64,000 nucleotides of DNA from Bacillota bacterium (GCA_023423045.1 JAFAGA010000028.1:1-64000), one strand, 5' to 3'; counted from the stretch's first letter, positions 17,566-26,601 are shown. Program-made: numbers and translations. The notes: generated by a model not told the origin, from the letters alone.

Positions 17566-17595
17566 TCTCTAAATTTTAGAGATTTTCTGTCTTTT
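17566..17595 (+). terminator. valS terminator
   Basis: TCTCTAA pairs with TTAGAGA around a 3-nt loop (17566-17582), followed by a T-rich tract. Confidence 0.75.
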
Positions 17596-17691
17596 GTTAG
17601 TATCCCATTAGATGAAAGATAAATGTGGTTTTCTTCTTCACTATCCAGTATAATAAGGAATAAATTGTATGTTATGGAAGGAGCAGTACAA

Positions 17692-18114
17692 ATGACGCAA
17701 TCCATTGTTCATATTGCATTAGTGGTACAAGATTATGACGAGGCCATCGAATTTTACACCAAAAAATTAAAATTTACTTTAGTTGAGGATACCTATCAGC
17801 CGGAACAGGATAAGCGATGGGTTGTAGTGGCACCGCCGGGAACCTCAGGGACAACGATATTGCTGGCAAGAGCTTCGAAGCCGGAGCAGGAGCCCTTTAT
17901 TGGCAATCAGGCAGGAGGAAGAATATTTCTGTTCCTTGGCACGGATGACTTTTGGAGAGATTATCATCAGATGAAGGCAGATGGAATTGAATTTATCCGG
18001 GAGCCCAAGGAACAGCCCTATGGGATTGTAGCGGTATTCAGGGATTTGTACGGGAACCTGTGGGATCTGGTACAATTTGAAGAAAATCACCCGATGTATC
18101 CGCGGGTTAAATAA
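17692..18114 (+). CDS. VOC-family (glyoxalase/dioxygenase fold) protein (140 aa)
   Basis: A single-domain member of the vicinal oxygen chelate superfamily: the opening SIVHIALVVQDYDEAIEFYT places a metal-ligand His at residue 6, and the closing FRDLYGNLWDLVQFEEN contains the typical second-half ligands (GNLWDLVQ). Such proteins form dimers with a divalent metal and act in glyoxalase, dioxygenase or antibiotic-resistance reactions; which one applies cannot be told. The start at 17692 follows GGAAGGAG; an in-frame upstream codon at 17623 would add an unlike N-terminus. It is monocistronic. Confidence 0.85.
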   Translation: MTQSIVHIALVVQDYDEAIEFYTKKLKFTLVEDTYQPEQDKRWVVVAPPGTSGTTILLARASKPEQEPFIGNQAGGRIFLFLGTDDFWRDYHQMKADGIEFIREPKEQPYGIVAVFRDLYGNLWDLVQFEENHPMYPRVK

Positions 18115-18172
18115 GAAGAAGGATATGACTATTATTTAAATATTACGAATAAAACAGCGGAGGAAGGCCAGG

Positions 18173-18868
18173 ATGAAGGCAGAATTATATCATAAAATTG
18201 AAAATCATATGTTGAGCTACATGAAGGACAGCGCACATGATAAGGAGCACATATACCGGGTGTTATACCTGGCTCTGGATATCGCAGGATATGAAGAGGA
18301 TGTAGATAAGGAGGTTCTGGCTATCGCCTGCCTGCTGCATGATATTGGCAGAGAGGAGCAATTTAAGAATCCGGGGCTATGTCATGCCCAGGTCGGGAGT
18401 GAGATGGCATACCAATATCTGCTCAGGGAAGGTTTCAGTGAGGAGAAGGCCTCCCATATCAAAGAGTGCATATCTACTCACAGGTATCGAAGCGATAACC
18501 CGCCGGCAAGTCCGGAAGCAAGGATACTATTTGATGCGGACAAGCTGGATGCAACAGGGAATTTGGGAATTGCCAGAACCATACTGTATAAAGGGCAGGT
18601 GTCGGAGCCGTTATATACCGTGGATGAAAATCGGTGTGTGCGGGACGGAAGCGGGAATACACAGGATTCTTTTTTTGATGAATATAAGTTTAAACTGGAG
18701 AAAATGTACGATAAATTCTATACGGTGAGGGCAACGCAGCTTGCGAAGGAGAGGCAGGCCAGTGCGGTGGCATTTTATCAAAGTCTGCTGCATGAGGTTC
18801 GGGAATGTCACCGGCTGGGCAACGCGGCATTGGGCCAAATCCTGGAGGAGCCTGCGGACTTTGCATAG
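18173..18868 (+). CDS. HD-domain metal-dependent phosphohydrolase (231 aa)
   Basis: The HD signature is complete: His in HDKEHIYRV, the adjacent His-Asp in IACLLHDIGRE, and the distal Asp in ILFDADKLDA. The family hydrolyses phosphate esters of nucleotides or cyclic nucleotides with divalent metals. The overall layout (about 220 aa, HDxxHxxRV start) matches small uncharacterised HD hydrolases of the YedJ/YpgQ type. AGCGGAGGAAGG gives a strong ribosome site. It lies 56 nt before a two-component system but has no obvious functional tie to it. Substrate unknown. Confidence 0.85.
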   Translation: MKAELYHKIENHMLSYMKDSAHDKEHIYRVLYLALDIAGYEEDVDKEVLAIACLLHDIGREEQFKNPGLCHAQVGSEMAYQYLLREGFSEEKASHIKECISTHRYRSDNPPASPEARILFDADKLDATGNLGIARTILYKGQVSEPLYTVDENRCVRDGSGNTQDSFFDEYKFKLEKMYDKFYTVRATQLAKERQASAVAFYQSLLHEVRECHRLGNAALGQILEEPADFA

Positions 18869-18924
18869 CAGGTACATTTAGTAAAGATAATAAGAATATC
18901 AAATGGAAGGAAGCATAGCAGGGA

Positions 18925-19605
18925 ATGTTGAAGATATTGCTGGTGGAAGATGACAATACCATAGCTCTCGGTCTGGAATATGCCCTCCGGCAGGAAGGCT
19001 ACTCCGTCACTCTGTGCCAGGATATGGCAACAGGAGCCAAGGCGCTGCGGGAGGAGAAATTCGATTTATGCTTACTTGACCTGGCCCTGCCCGATGGCAG
19101 CGGCTATGAGCTGTGCAAAATGGCGAGGGAGCGGTGGGATATTCCCATCCTTATCCTGACGGCCTGTGACGATGAGGTGAATGTGGTGATGGGGCTTGAG
19201 CTTGGTGCGGATGACTATATCACTAAACCCTTCCGTCTGCGGGAGTTGCAGGCCAGAATTAAGACGGTGCTCCGCCGATACCGGAGGGAGGCGGGAGCCA
19301 GGAATATCATTGAGCTGGAGCATATCCAAATCAACACCATGGATGCCAAGGTATACAAGCATGGGCAGGAGATTTTATTAACCGCGTTGGAATACCGCCT
19401 GTTATTAACCTTCGCCAACAATGAGGGCAGAGTCCTGTCCCGAAATCAGCTCCTGGAAGGGATATGGGATGTGGACGGGGATTTTGTCAATGACAACACT
19501 TTAACGGTTTATATCAAGCGGCTCAGAGAGAAGCTGGAGGAGGATCCCCAGAATCCAGCAATCATTAAGACGGTTCGGGGCTTGGGATACAAGGTGGGGG
19601 ATTAA
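18925..19605 (+). CDS. OmpR/PhoB-family response regulator (226 aa)
   Basis: Receiver domain (residues 1-115) with EDD acidic pocket, phosphoacceptor Asp52 in LCLLDLALPDGSG and Lys101 in DDYITKPFRLREL. The winged-helix output domain (about 130-226) includes LTALEYRLLLTFANNEGRVLSR and the end motif VRGLGYKVGD. The kinase gene follows 1 nt later. The downstream ABC exporter promoter region carries four 11-bp tandem repeats, the spacing used by this regulator family, so the exporter is the likely target. This arrangement resembles systems that respond to peptide antibiotics or cell-envelope stress. Confidence 0.92.
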   Translation: MLKILLVEDDNTIALGLEYALRQEGYSVTLCQDMATGAKALREEKFDLCLLDLALPDGSGYELCKMARERWDIPILILTACDDEVNVVMGLELGADDYITKPFRLRELQARIKTVLRRYRREAGARNIIELEHIQINTMDAKVYKHGQEILLTALEYRLLLTFANNEGRVLSRNQLLEGIWDVDGDFVNDNTLTVYIKRLREKLEEDPQNPAIIKTVRGLGYKVGD

Positions 19606-19606
19606 T

Positions 19607-20605
19607 ATGCTGCGGAATAAATATTATCATCATATGTTATTTGCGATGGTCGGTATCACAAGCGCCGGCAGCGCCGCCGCTTTCTTTATCCATCCTCTTG
19701 CCGGTGTCTGTCTGCTGCTGACGGCGCTGCTGCTTGGCCTGGTTTTTCTATGGGGTACGAGAAGGAGATTTGGGGATATCAAAGAGCTTTCAGGGTATCT
19801 GCGCCGGATTTACAGCGGCGATTATTCCCTGGATATCCGTGACAATGAGGAAGGGGAGCTCAGCGTACTAAAGAATGAGATCTATAAGATGACCCTGATC
19901 CTGTCCAGGCAGGCAGAGCAGCTGCAGACAGAGAAGAAGCAATTAGCTGACGCAATCTCCGATATCTCCCACCAGTTGAAGACACCGATGACCTCTATGA
20001 TGGTATTAGCGGATGTCTTAAGCGGCGAGCTGGAGCCGAATAAAAGGAGGGAATTCATCAGAAGTCTGAATATCCAGCTGGAACGGATGGAATGGCTGCT
20101 CACCTCCCTGTTGAAATTATCCAAAATTGATGCAGGAACTGTTCGTTTTAAGAAGGAGCCGGTGAGGGCGGAGGCTCTGGTGGAAAAAGCCATGAGGCCC
20201 TTATGGATACCCATGGAGCTGAAGGAACAGAGACTGGTATTGGAGGATAATGAAAAAGTATCTTTTCCGGGAGATCAAAATTGGACGGCAGAAGCCTTGA
20301 TTAATATCCTGAAGAACTGTATTGAGCATACTCCGGTTGGAGGAAGTATCACGATCCGGACCGAGGATAATCCTATCTATACCGGGATCATTATAATGGA
20401 TAGCGGCAAAGGAATAGCGAAGGAGGATTTGCCCCATATCTTTAAGAGGTTCTACAAAGGAAAGAATGCATCTGAAGAGAGTGTGGGCATCGGACTGGCC
20501 ATGGCACACAGTATCATCAGGGGACAAAACGGTGATATCAGTGTAAGCAGCCTGCCGGAGCGGGGAACCAGCTTTGTGATCAAGTTCTATAAACAAATCA
20601 TTTAA
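19607..20605 (+). CDS. Sensor histidine kinase of the exporter-linked two-component system (332 aa)
   Basis: Two closely spaced hydrophobic segments (about residues 10-28 and 30-49) leave almost no outside loop, as in intramembrane-sensing kinases. A HAMP-like linker follows, then the phosphoacceptor box ISDISHQLKTPMTSMM (His122) and the ATPase boxes ALINILKNCIEHTPVGG (N), IIMDSGKGIAKEDLPHIFKRFYKG (G1/F) and GIGLAMAHSII (G2). Such kinases often take their signal from a partner ABC transporter; a MacB/BceB-like exporter is encoded 230 nt downstream. The signal is not known. Confidence 0.92.
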   Translation: MLRNKYYHHMLFAMVGITSAGSAAAFFIHPLAGVCLLLTALLLGLVFLWGTRRRFGDIKELSGYLRRIYSGDYSLDIRDNEEGELSVLKNEIYKMTLILSRQAEQLQTEKKQLADAISDISHQLKTPMTSMMVLADVLSGELEPNKRREFIRSLNIQLERMEWLLTSLLKLSKIDAGTVRFKKEPVRAEALVEKAMRPLWIPMELKEQRLVLEDNEKVSFPGDQNWTAEALINILKNCIEHTPVGGSITIRTEDNPIYTGIIIMDSGKGIAKEDLPHIFKRFYKGKNASEESVGIGLAMAHSIIRGQNGDISVSSLPERGTSFVIKFYKQII

Positions 20606-20696
20606 TAAGCAAATCATCTGATATGTTTCTTAAAATACCTCCAGGCCTTCATTATATGAATACCAAGTGAATGCTAAGTCAGTGAGCTGCATGAAT

Positions 20697-20740
20697 GTGA
20701 CAGAATTGTCATATTAAAGTCATCGGATCGTCATATTGGG
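20697..20740 (+). promoter_or_regulatory. Four tandem 11-bp repeats: probable response-regulator operator
   Basis: GTGACAGAATT, GTCATATTAAA, GTCATCGGATC and GTCATATTGGG follow head to tail from 20697, so the GTCAT word recurs exactly every 11 bp (20708, 20719, 20730). OmpR/PhoB proteins bind such direct repeats one helical turn apart, and TTGTCATATTAAAGTCAT resembles a Pho box. The array sits about 95 nt before the exporter ATPase gene. Confidence 0.7.
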
Positions 20741-20832
20741 GAGTTAGACTTGATATTGTTAAAGTACGCCGGTACGGGCAGGAACTTTTACAGTCAGCGG
20801 GTAGAAATCGGCGGAACTCAGGGAGGTCAATT

Positions 20833-21516
20833 ATGGAAATATTAAAGGTTGAACATTTATCCAAACAATACGGTTTTGGTGAAACGGCAGTGAAAGCCTT
20901 AGATGATGTGAGCTTTCATATCAGAAAGGGTGAATTTGTTGCTATTATTGGCCCTTCAGGCTCCGGCAAATCAACCCTGCTTCATATGCTGGGCGGTGTG
21001 GACCGTCCCACCGGAGGAAAGGTATCTGTGGACGGCACGGATATCTATCAATTGAATGAGACACAGCTGGCGATCTTTCGCCGCAGACAGATCGGATTGG
21101 TATATCAATTCTATAATTTAATTCCGGTGCTTAGTGTGGAGGAGAATATTACCCTGCCTCTGCTGCTGGACGAGCAGAAGGTGGATAGGGAACAGCTGGA
21201 CAACATCGTGAAGGCCCTGAATCTGGAGGATCGGTTGAAGCATCTGCCGAATCAGCTGTCCGGGGGCCAGCAGCAGAGAGTGTCCATCGGCAGGGCTCTG
21301 ATCAATAACCCGGCGATCATGCTGGCTGATGAGCCCACGGGGAATCTGGACAGCAAAAACAGTAATGAGATTATCGAGCTGCTGAAGCTGTTCAACCGGA
21401 CCTACCAACAGACTCTGCTGGTTATTACCCATGATGAGCGTATTGCGCTGCAGGCGGACCGTATCATAGCTATTGAGGATGGGCGGATCGTGAAAAATGA
21501 GGTGATTCGCTCATGA
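20833..21516 (+). CDS. ABC exporter ATPase, MacB/LolD/BceA type (227 aa)
   Basis: Complete nucleotide-binding domain: Walker A GPSGSGKST at residues 40-48, Q-loop in VYQFYNLIPVLSVEEN, signature LSGGQQQRVSIGRAL, Walker B IMLADEPTGNLD and the H-loop TLLVITHDE. The size and the YQFYNLIPVLSVEEN segment are typical of the LolD/MacB/BceA branch, which powers mechanotransmission or peptide detoxification rather than ordinary transport. It overlaps the permease gene by 4 nt (ATGA). GGGAGGTCAATT is the ribosome site. The operator array upstream indicates control by the neighbouring two-component system. Confidence 0.95.
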   Translation: MEILKVEHLSKQYGFGETAVKALDDVSFHIRKGEFVAIIGPSGSGKSTLLHMLGGVDRPTGGKVSVDGTDIYQLNETQLAIFRRRQIGLVYQFYNLIPVLSVEENITLPLLLDEQKVDREQLDNIVKALNLEDRLKHLPNQLSGGQQQRVSIGRALINNPAIMLADEPTGNLDSKNSNEIIELLKLFNRTYQQTLLVITHDERIALQADRIIAIEDGRIVKNEVIRS

Positions 21517-24113
21517 ATATTGTGAATAAACTGACACTTCGCCAGCTTATGCTGAACAAGAAGAGAACCCTTATAACCGTCGTCGGAACCATAATATCCG
21601 CGGCAATGATTACTGCAGTGGCTACATTGGGCCTATCCTTTCTGGATAGCATGATCCGGGAGAGCATACGCCAAAATGGGGAATGGCATGCCAAATACAT
21701 GGAGATATCCAAGGAAGAAGTGGGAACGCTTCAGGCGGATTCAAGAGTTAAGGCCACCATTTTGGAGAAGGTTCGAGGTTATGCATATCTGGAAGGCAGC
21801 GGTAACAGCAATAAACCCTACCTCTATGTGATGGAATATAACCGGGCTGGATTTGAGCACCTTCCCATCGAGCTGACCGAGGGAAGATTACCGGCAGCTC
21901 CCGGGGAGCTGGTGATATCGGAAGCGATTTCTTCGAATGCCGGCGCTCACTACGGTATCGGGGACCGAATCAATCTTGCCATCGGTCATAGAGTGACCGG
22001 CAAAGAAGAGGAGAACAGGGAACTGCGGCAGATGGACAGCATCGTCAGGGAAGGGGACGAGGTTTGTGAGTATCTGACCAAAGAGGAAGAGAAGAATTAT
22101 ACGATAGTGGGGACGATTAAGAGCCCTGAATGGGAGTATGCCTGGGCGCCGGGATATACTGTCATATCTTACCTGGATGAAAATACTCTTGCTCAGGAGG
22201 AAAGGTGCAATGCTTTAGCATTATTCCACAGGATAAACAATAAGCTTTTTAATAATGCAAAAGAAATTCTGCCCGGGGCAACAATCATGTTTAATAATGA
22301 CCTGCTTCGGTATCACGGAATATATGCCAGCAGTGACGTACAGAGAATGATCTATACTCTGTCTGCGATTATCATGGTCATCATTGTGCTTGGTTCTGTT
22401 GCCCTGATCTATAATGCCTTCGCCATATCTGTAGCGGAACGGTCCAGATATCTGGGGATGCTGTCCAGCGTCGGAGCAACAAGGCGGCAGAAGAGGAATT
22501 CCGTATTCTTTGAAGGAGCGGTCATTGGAGCGGTCAGTATACCGGCCGGGATTGTATCCGGATATCTTGGGCTGGGGATAACCTATCTGTGCATCAATCC
22601 GGCGGTGAAGGGGGCACTGGGAATAGCCTCCGGCTTTCGTTTAAAGGTATATCCCTCCTCCCTGATTGCATCGGCAGTTATCTCTGGATTGACAATATTG
22701 ATATCCACCTATCTGCCGGCCAGAAAGGCGTCCAACATATCCGCCATTGATGCAATTCGGCAATCCTCAGAGATAAAAATCACCCGAAGGCAGGTTAGAA
22801 CCTGGGGGATTACCCGCAAAATCTTCGGTATAGAGGGTGAGCTGGGGTTGAAAAATCTTAAGAGAAGCAGGGGAAGGTATCAGGCGACAATTTTCTCTTT
22901 GGTCATCAGTATGCTGCTGTTTCTAGTGGTAACCCAATTTACGGATATGATCAGAAAATCCTATACGATGACACAGGATGGAATTGATTTTGATATTACT
23001 GTCTCGGTCAGCGGGACAGTTTCAGAAAGGGAAGATACTATCCGTAAGCTGAATTCCCTGGAGAATATCAGTGAATATTCCAGGGTAGACAGTATCTCCA
23101 TGTTTACCTGGGTTGAGGAAGAGGACACCCCCGATTACCTGAAGGAGGACGAGGGGGCCCTGAAAGAGGACGGAAGGTATCAGTATCATGTTATTGTCAA
23201 TGCATTAGAGGATAAGGAGCTGAAGGAATATGCGAAGAAGGCGGGAGTGGATTACGGACTTCTTGCCGATTCGAAGCAGCCGGCGGCAATTGTAGTAAAT
23301 AAGGTATCATTTAAGGACGTTGTGAAGGACAAATATGTTGAAACGAAAGCAATAAGGACGGAACCGGGAATGGAATATGTTCTGATGCTTTCGGATGAGA
23401 ATTCCCGTATGAATGACATCGGCGGGTTCCGGGTGGCTGGTACCACAGATGAGCTGCCCATGGGAATTCAGTCCTCCGGCAGCGGAGCTGCTTTTCACAT
23501 TATAATGTCCATAGAAGCTCTGGACAGGCTGATGGAGAATACCTCTCCGGCGGAGAAGGAGTTTCGGGACACCGATGTTTTCTTTCGAAGCAGAAATCCG
23601 GTGAAGCTTCAGGAGGCGATGGAGAAGCTCCAGGATAGTGTGGGAGCCAGTAGGTTCGGCCTTTATAATTTGTATACTTACCGGCAGCGGGAGGAGCAGT
23701 TGATGCTGTTAATCTCCGTATTTACCTATGCCTTTTTAGCGTTGATAACGGTGATTTGCATTGCCAATATCATTAATACCATTTCCACCAGCATTACGCT
23801 TCGTAAAAGAGAGTTTGCCATGCTGAAATCCGTGGGGATTACTCCGGGAAGCTTTAATCGGATGCTGAATTATGAGAGTATTTTTTATGGTATCAAGGCT
23901 TTGATCTATGGGATTCCAACCAGCATTGCCGTAATGTATCTCATCTATAGATCGCTGATGGAAAACTTTGATTTTGCCTTTAGCCTTCCGCTCACCAGTA
24001 TCGGGATTGTGATTGTGTCGGTTTTTCTGATCGTAGGCTCTGCCATGCTGTATTCCAGCAGCAAGGTGCGAAAGGAAAATATTATAGATGCGCTAAGACA
24101 GGAGATTATATAA
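21513..24113 (+). CDS. FtsX/MacB-like ABC exporter permease (866 aa)
   Basis: Two FtsX-like permease regions are visible: an N-terminal anchor (TLITVVGTIISAAMITAVATLGLSF read in parts), a first three-helix block near residues 280-410 (SAIIMVIIVLGSVALIYNAF, ISVAERSRYLGMLSSVGATRRQ), and a second block at about 725-860 (ITLRKREFAMLKSVGITPGSF). Large extracellular regions of about 230 and 250 residues lie between them. The repeated SVGAT/SVGIT motif is diagnostic. This is the BceB/YtrF-like architecture of antimicrobial-peptide sensing or export. The gene overlaps the ATPase stop and ends exactly where a tandem intergenic repeat begins. Confidence 0.93.
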   Translation: MNIVNKLTLRQLMLNKKRTLITVVGTIISAAMITAVATLGLSFLDSMIRESIRQNGEWHAKYMEISKEEVGTLQADSRVKATILEKVRGYAYLEGSGNSNKPYLYVMEYNRAGFEHLPIELTEGRLPAAPGELVISEAISSNAGAHYGIGDRINLAIGHRVTGKEEENRELRQMDSIVREGDEVCEYLTKEEEKNYTIVGTIKSPEWEYAWAPGYTVISYLDENTLAQEERCNALALFHRINNKLFNNAKEILPGATIMFNNDLLRYHGIYASSDVQRMIYTLSAIIMVIIVLGSVALIYNAFAISVAERSRYLGMLSSVGATRRQKRNSVFFEGAVIGAVSIPAGIVSGYLGLGITYLCINPAVKGALGIASGFRLKVYPSSLIASAVISGLTILISTYLPARKASNISAIDAIRQSSEIKITRRQVRTWGITRKIFGIEGELGLKNLKRSRGRYQATIFSLVISMLLFLVVTQFTDMIRKSYTMTQDGIDFDITVSVSGTVSEREDTIRKLNSLENISEYSRVDSISMFTWVEEEDTPDYLKEDEGALKEDGRYQYHVIVNALEDKELKEYAKKAGVDYGLLADSKQPAAIVVNKVSFKDVVKDKYVETKAIRTEPGMEYVLMLSDENSRMNDIGGFRVAGTTDELPMGIQSSGSGAAFHIIMSIEALDRLMENTSPAEKEFRDTDVFFRSRNPVKLQEAMEKLQDSVGASRFGLYNLYTYRQREEQLMLLISVFTYAFLALITVICIANIINTISTSITLRKREFAMLKSVGITPGSFNRMLNYESIFYGIKALIYGIPTSIAVMYLIYRSLMENFDFAFSLPLTSIGIVIVSVFLIVGSAMLYSSSKVRKENIIDALRQEII

Positions 24114-24294
24114 TAATGAAAGCGTAGTGAGCATGATGCGAGCCTGCTCGTAAGCATGCGATCGGAGCTGGAGATCATGAATATGGTTTATGTTCATGAT
24201 ATAATGAAAGCGTAGTGAGCATGATGCGAGCTTGCTCGTAAGCATGCGATTGGAGCAACAAGATCATGAGCATGTTTTTTGCTCATGATATAAT
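24113..24294 (+). repeat. Tandem pair of about 88-bp palindromic repeats
   Basis: Copy 1 (24113-24200) and copy 2 (24201-24294) share ATAATGAAAGCGTAGTGAGC, the hairpin GCATGATGCGAGC / GCTCGTAAGCATGC, and a second hairpin such as TCATGAGCA / TGCTCATGA, ending in TCATGATATAAT. A third partial copy occurs at 58886-58920. They do not code. This is a dispersed intergenic repeat family, not a CRISPR (no unique spacers). Confidence 0.85.
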
Positions 24295-24341
24295 ATCTGC
24301 GGCAGGAGCGGAGACCTTTTGCCCGGCTGCAGGAGAAGCTG

Positions 24342-24381
24342 ATTATCAGGAGAGGGGTAAAGATGCCCCTCTCCTGATAAT
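24342..24381 (+). terminator. Strong terminator after the exporter operon
   Basis: ATTATCAGGAGAGGGG and CCCCTCTCCTGATAAT form a perfect 16-bp stem with an 8-nt loop, followed by TTTT. Confidence 0.9.
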
Positions 24382-24407
24382 TTTGTGGACTTTATTATTA
24401 TTCTGAA

Positions 24408-24436
24408 TTGAACCGATAGGAGAGGTATGTTATAAT
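24408..24436 (+). promoter_or_regulatory. Promoter of the DUF1576-type gene
   Basis: TTGAAC (24408-24413), 17 bp, TATAAT (24431-24436), 80 nt before the start codon. Confidence 0.65.
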
Positions 24437-24515
24437 TTTAGTATGTTGCATAAGAGATTGGAACTTAGCGGCAGAAAGAGGCAGAAAAGCGAAACTACAA
24501 ATAACAGGAGAATTT

Positions 24516-25844
24516 ATGGGGCGAAGACAAAGAGAGCATTTTGTTAAAGGAAAACAAATACTTTCAAAGAAAAATGGGATACCGCCTGTCTCGAACAGGA
24601 TGAAATACGGTATTTTCACAATTTACTCGCTGATATTCGTGCTGTTCGGATTGGCAGTTGATACTCCCAAGGAAATAATTCATGGGATTTACCGGATTCT
24701 GGTAGAGCCGGGTGTATTGATTACGGATTATGTTGAAATCGGCGGCATAGGAGCTGCCTTTGTCAATGCCGGGGTCATTATGCTTCTTACGATTTTTATT
24801 CTATACTTCTTAAAGGTTGAACTCAGCGGCATCTCTGTCGCAGCGATTTATCTGATGGGCGGCTTCGCATTATTTGGGAAGAATTTATTGAATATCTGGC
24901 TTATCATCCTTGGTGTGGCCTGCTATGCTGCATTTAAAAGGGAGAAACTCTCCAGACATATCCACACAGCTTTTTTCGGAACCAGCCTGGCTCCGATTCT
25001 GTCGGAAATATTTTTTGGACTGGATATTCCGGTGCTGATGAAAATACTGCTGGGAATTGGAGTTGGGTTAAGCATAGGCTTCATACTGCCTCCCCTGGCT
25101 GCAAATCTATTCCAGATACATAGGGGATTTGATTTGTATAATGTGGGTTTTACGGCAGGGCTGATCGGTACAATTTATGTATCCATCTTCCGTTCTTATG
25201 GTTTTGTCTCGTACAGCCGTCTGATCTGGAGTGAGGGAAATAATCGGATCTTTGGGCTTCTGCTCTTTGCTGTGTTTTTATCGATGATAATTCTTGGGTT
25301 TCTCTTAAATGGACGAAGCCTTAGGGCGGTCAGAGAGCTGTTCGTGTATTCGGGAGTGGCGGCAAGTGATTTTGTTGCCATGACGAGTTTTGGAACCGCC
25401 TTGTTCAATATGGGGCTGAACGGCCTTCTTGCATTGGGCTATGTACTGCTGGTCGGAGGTGCTTTGAACGGTCCTACCATCGGAGGCATCCTGACCGTAA
25501 TGAGCTTTGGCGCTTATGGAAAGCATGTAAGGAATATCTTTCCCATCTTGATCGGTGTGATTATCGGCAGTATCACTAAGATATGGCATATCAATGATCC
25601 GCATATTCTTCTTGCTGCTCTGTTTGGTACCGGATTGGCACCAATCGGCGGGTATTATGGATGGATTTACGGAGTGATTGCCGGATTTATCAATTCCTCC
25701 GTGGTTCTTAATTCAGGGATCTTGCACGGAGGAATGAATTTATATAATACAGGCTTTTCAGCAGGGATTGTAGCAGCGGTTATGCTTCCGGTAATAGAGA
25801 TGTTTCGTACAGAAAAGAGTAAAATAGAGGTAGAGCAGGAATAG
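24516..25844 (+). CDS. DUF1576-type polytopic membrane protein with internal duplication (442 aa)
   Basis: About twelve hydrophobic segments cover the whole protein. Two related motifs half a protein apart, HRGFDLYNVGFTAGLIGT (near residue 200) and HGGMNLYNTGFSAGIVAA (near 402), show an internal duplication of two roughly 200-residue halves, as in inverted-repeat transporters or channels. I assign it from memory to the uncharacterised DUF1576 family, seen mainly in Firmicutes. Each half also has glycine-rich turns (FGTGLAPIGGYYGWIYG, FGTSLAPILSEIFFG). It is monocistronic with its own promoter. No substrate can be inferred; a transport role is plausible. Confidence 0.75.
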   Translation: MGRRQREHFVKGKQILSKKNGIPPVSNRMKYGIFTIYSLIFVLFGLAVDTPKEIIHGIYRILVEPGVLITDYVEIGGIGAAFVNAGVIMLLTIFILYFLKVELSGISVAAIYLMGGFALFGKNLLNIWLIILGVACYAAFKREKLSRHIHTAFFGTSLAPILSEIFFGLDIPVLMKILLGIGVGLSIGFILPPLAANLFQIHRGFDLYNVGFTAGLIGTIYVSIFRSYGFVSYSRLIWSEGNNRIFGLLLFAVFLSMIILGFLLNGRSLRAVRELFVYSGVAASDFVAMTSFGTALFNMGLNGLLALGYVLLVGGALNGPTIGGILTVMSFGAYGKHVRNIFPILIGVIIGSITKIWHINDPHILLAALFGTGLAPIGGYYGWIYGVIAGFINSSVVLNSGILHGGMNLYNTGFSAGIVAAVMLPVIEMFRTEKSKIEVEQE

Positions 25845-25906
25845 GAGGGAGGAGCAGGATCCTGTTCCTGTAACTTATATATAACTTATTATTAACGTAA
25901 TAGCGC

Positions 25907-25935
25907 TTGCATCGGATGCGATTTTCCTATATGAT
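25907..25935 (+). promoter_or_regulatory. mgsA promoter
   Basis: TTGCAT (25907-25912), 17 bp, TATGAT (25930-25935). Confidence 0.6.
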
Positions 25936-26014
25936 TAAGTAGAAGGAAGTATTTCCGATGACTATTATTAGATACGATGGATACGATACTATGGAATGGA
26001 AGAGAGGAAAGTAT

Positions 26015-26494
26015 ATGCTTCAGGATGAATATATCAGCTTTACCATTGAGAGACAAAAGCATATCGCACTGATTGCCCACGACAGTAAGAAGATGGAGTT
26101 AGTGGAGTGGGTGGAATCGAATAAGGATATCTTAAAAAATCATTTTCTATGCGGTACCGGCACCACTGCGCGTATGATTGCAGATAAAACGGAGCTGCCG
26201 GTAAAAGGGTACAACAGCGGTCCTCTGGGCGGAGATCAGCAGATTGGCTCCAGAATTGTGGAGGGTAATATCGATTTTGTAGTCTTCTTCTGGGATCCCT
26301 TAGAATCCCAGCCCCATGATCCGGATGTGAAGGCCCTGCTGCGTATCTGTGCGGTATATGATATTCCTGTAGCCAATAACAAGGCGACGGCAGATTTCAT
26401 GATCACTTCCAGATACATGAATGAGGAATATGAACGAAAGGTGCTCAACTATAATGCCATAATTCAGCGCCGCATTAAGGAATTAAGTCAATAA
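26015..26494 (+). CDS. mgsA: Methylglyoxal synthase (159 aa)
   Basis: Converts dihydroxyacetone phosphate to methylglyoxal and phosphate, a bypass of lower glycolysis when phosphate is short or sugar uptake too fast. Family landmarks are visible: HIALIAHDSKK at the start, CGTGTTA (phosphate-binding loop), YNSGPLGGDQQIGSRI with the catalytic Asp, and FFWDPLESQPHDPDVKALLR. An in-frame ATG at 25958 would add 19 residues; ATG 26015 follows AGAGAGGAAAG and matches the family start, so it is used. The AKR/alcohol dehydrogenase operon at 1.1-4.2 kb encodes the kind of enzymes that detoxify its product. Confidence 0.96.
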   Translation: MLQDEYISFTIERQKHIALIAHDSKKMELVEWVESNKDILKNHFLCGTGTTARMIADKTELPVKGYNSGPLGGDQQIGSRIVEGNIDFVVFFWDPLESQPHDPDVKALLRICAVYDIPVANNKATADFMITSRYMNEEYERKVLNYNAIIQRRIKELSQ

Positions 26495-26520
26495 GAGTAT
26501 TTATACAGCAATAAAAGATA

Positions 26521-26566
26521 CAGCCCGAATCCCCGCAGATGGTGCACCTTGCGGCGATTCGGGCTG
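26521..26566. terminator. Bidirectional terminator between mgsA and the lysR-type gene
   Basis: CAGCCCGAAT and ATTCGGGCTG enclose CCGCAGATGGTGCACCTTGCGG, which pairs further. It lies between convergent genes and can serve both. Confidence 0.8.
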
Positions 26567-26601
26567 TTTGCTTCAGCACTTCATTATTTAGCGTACTCAA
26601 G

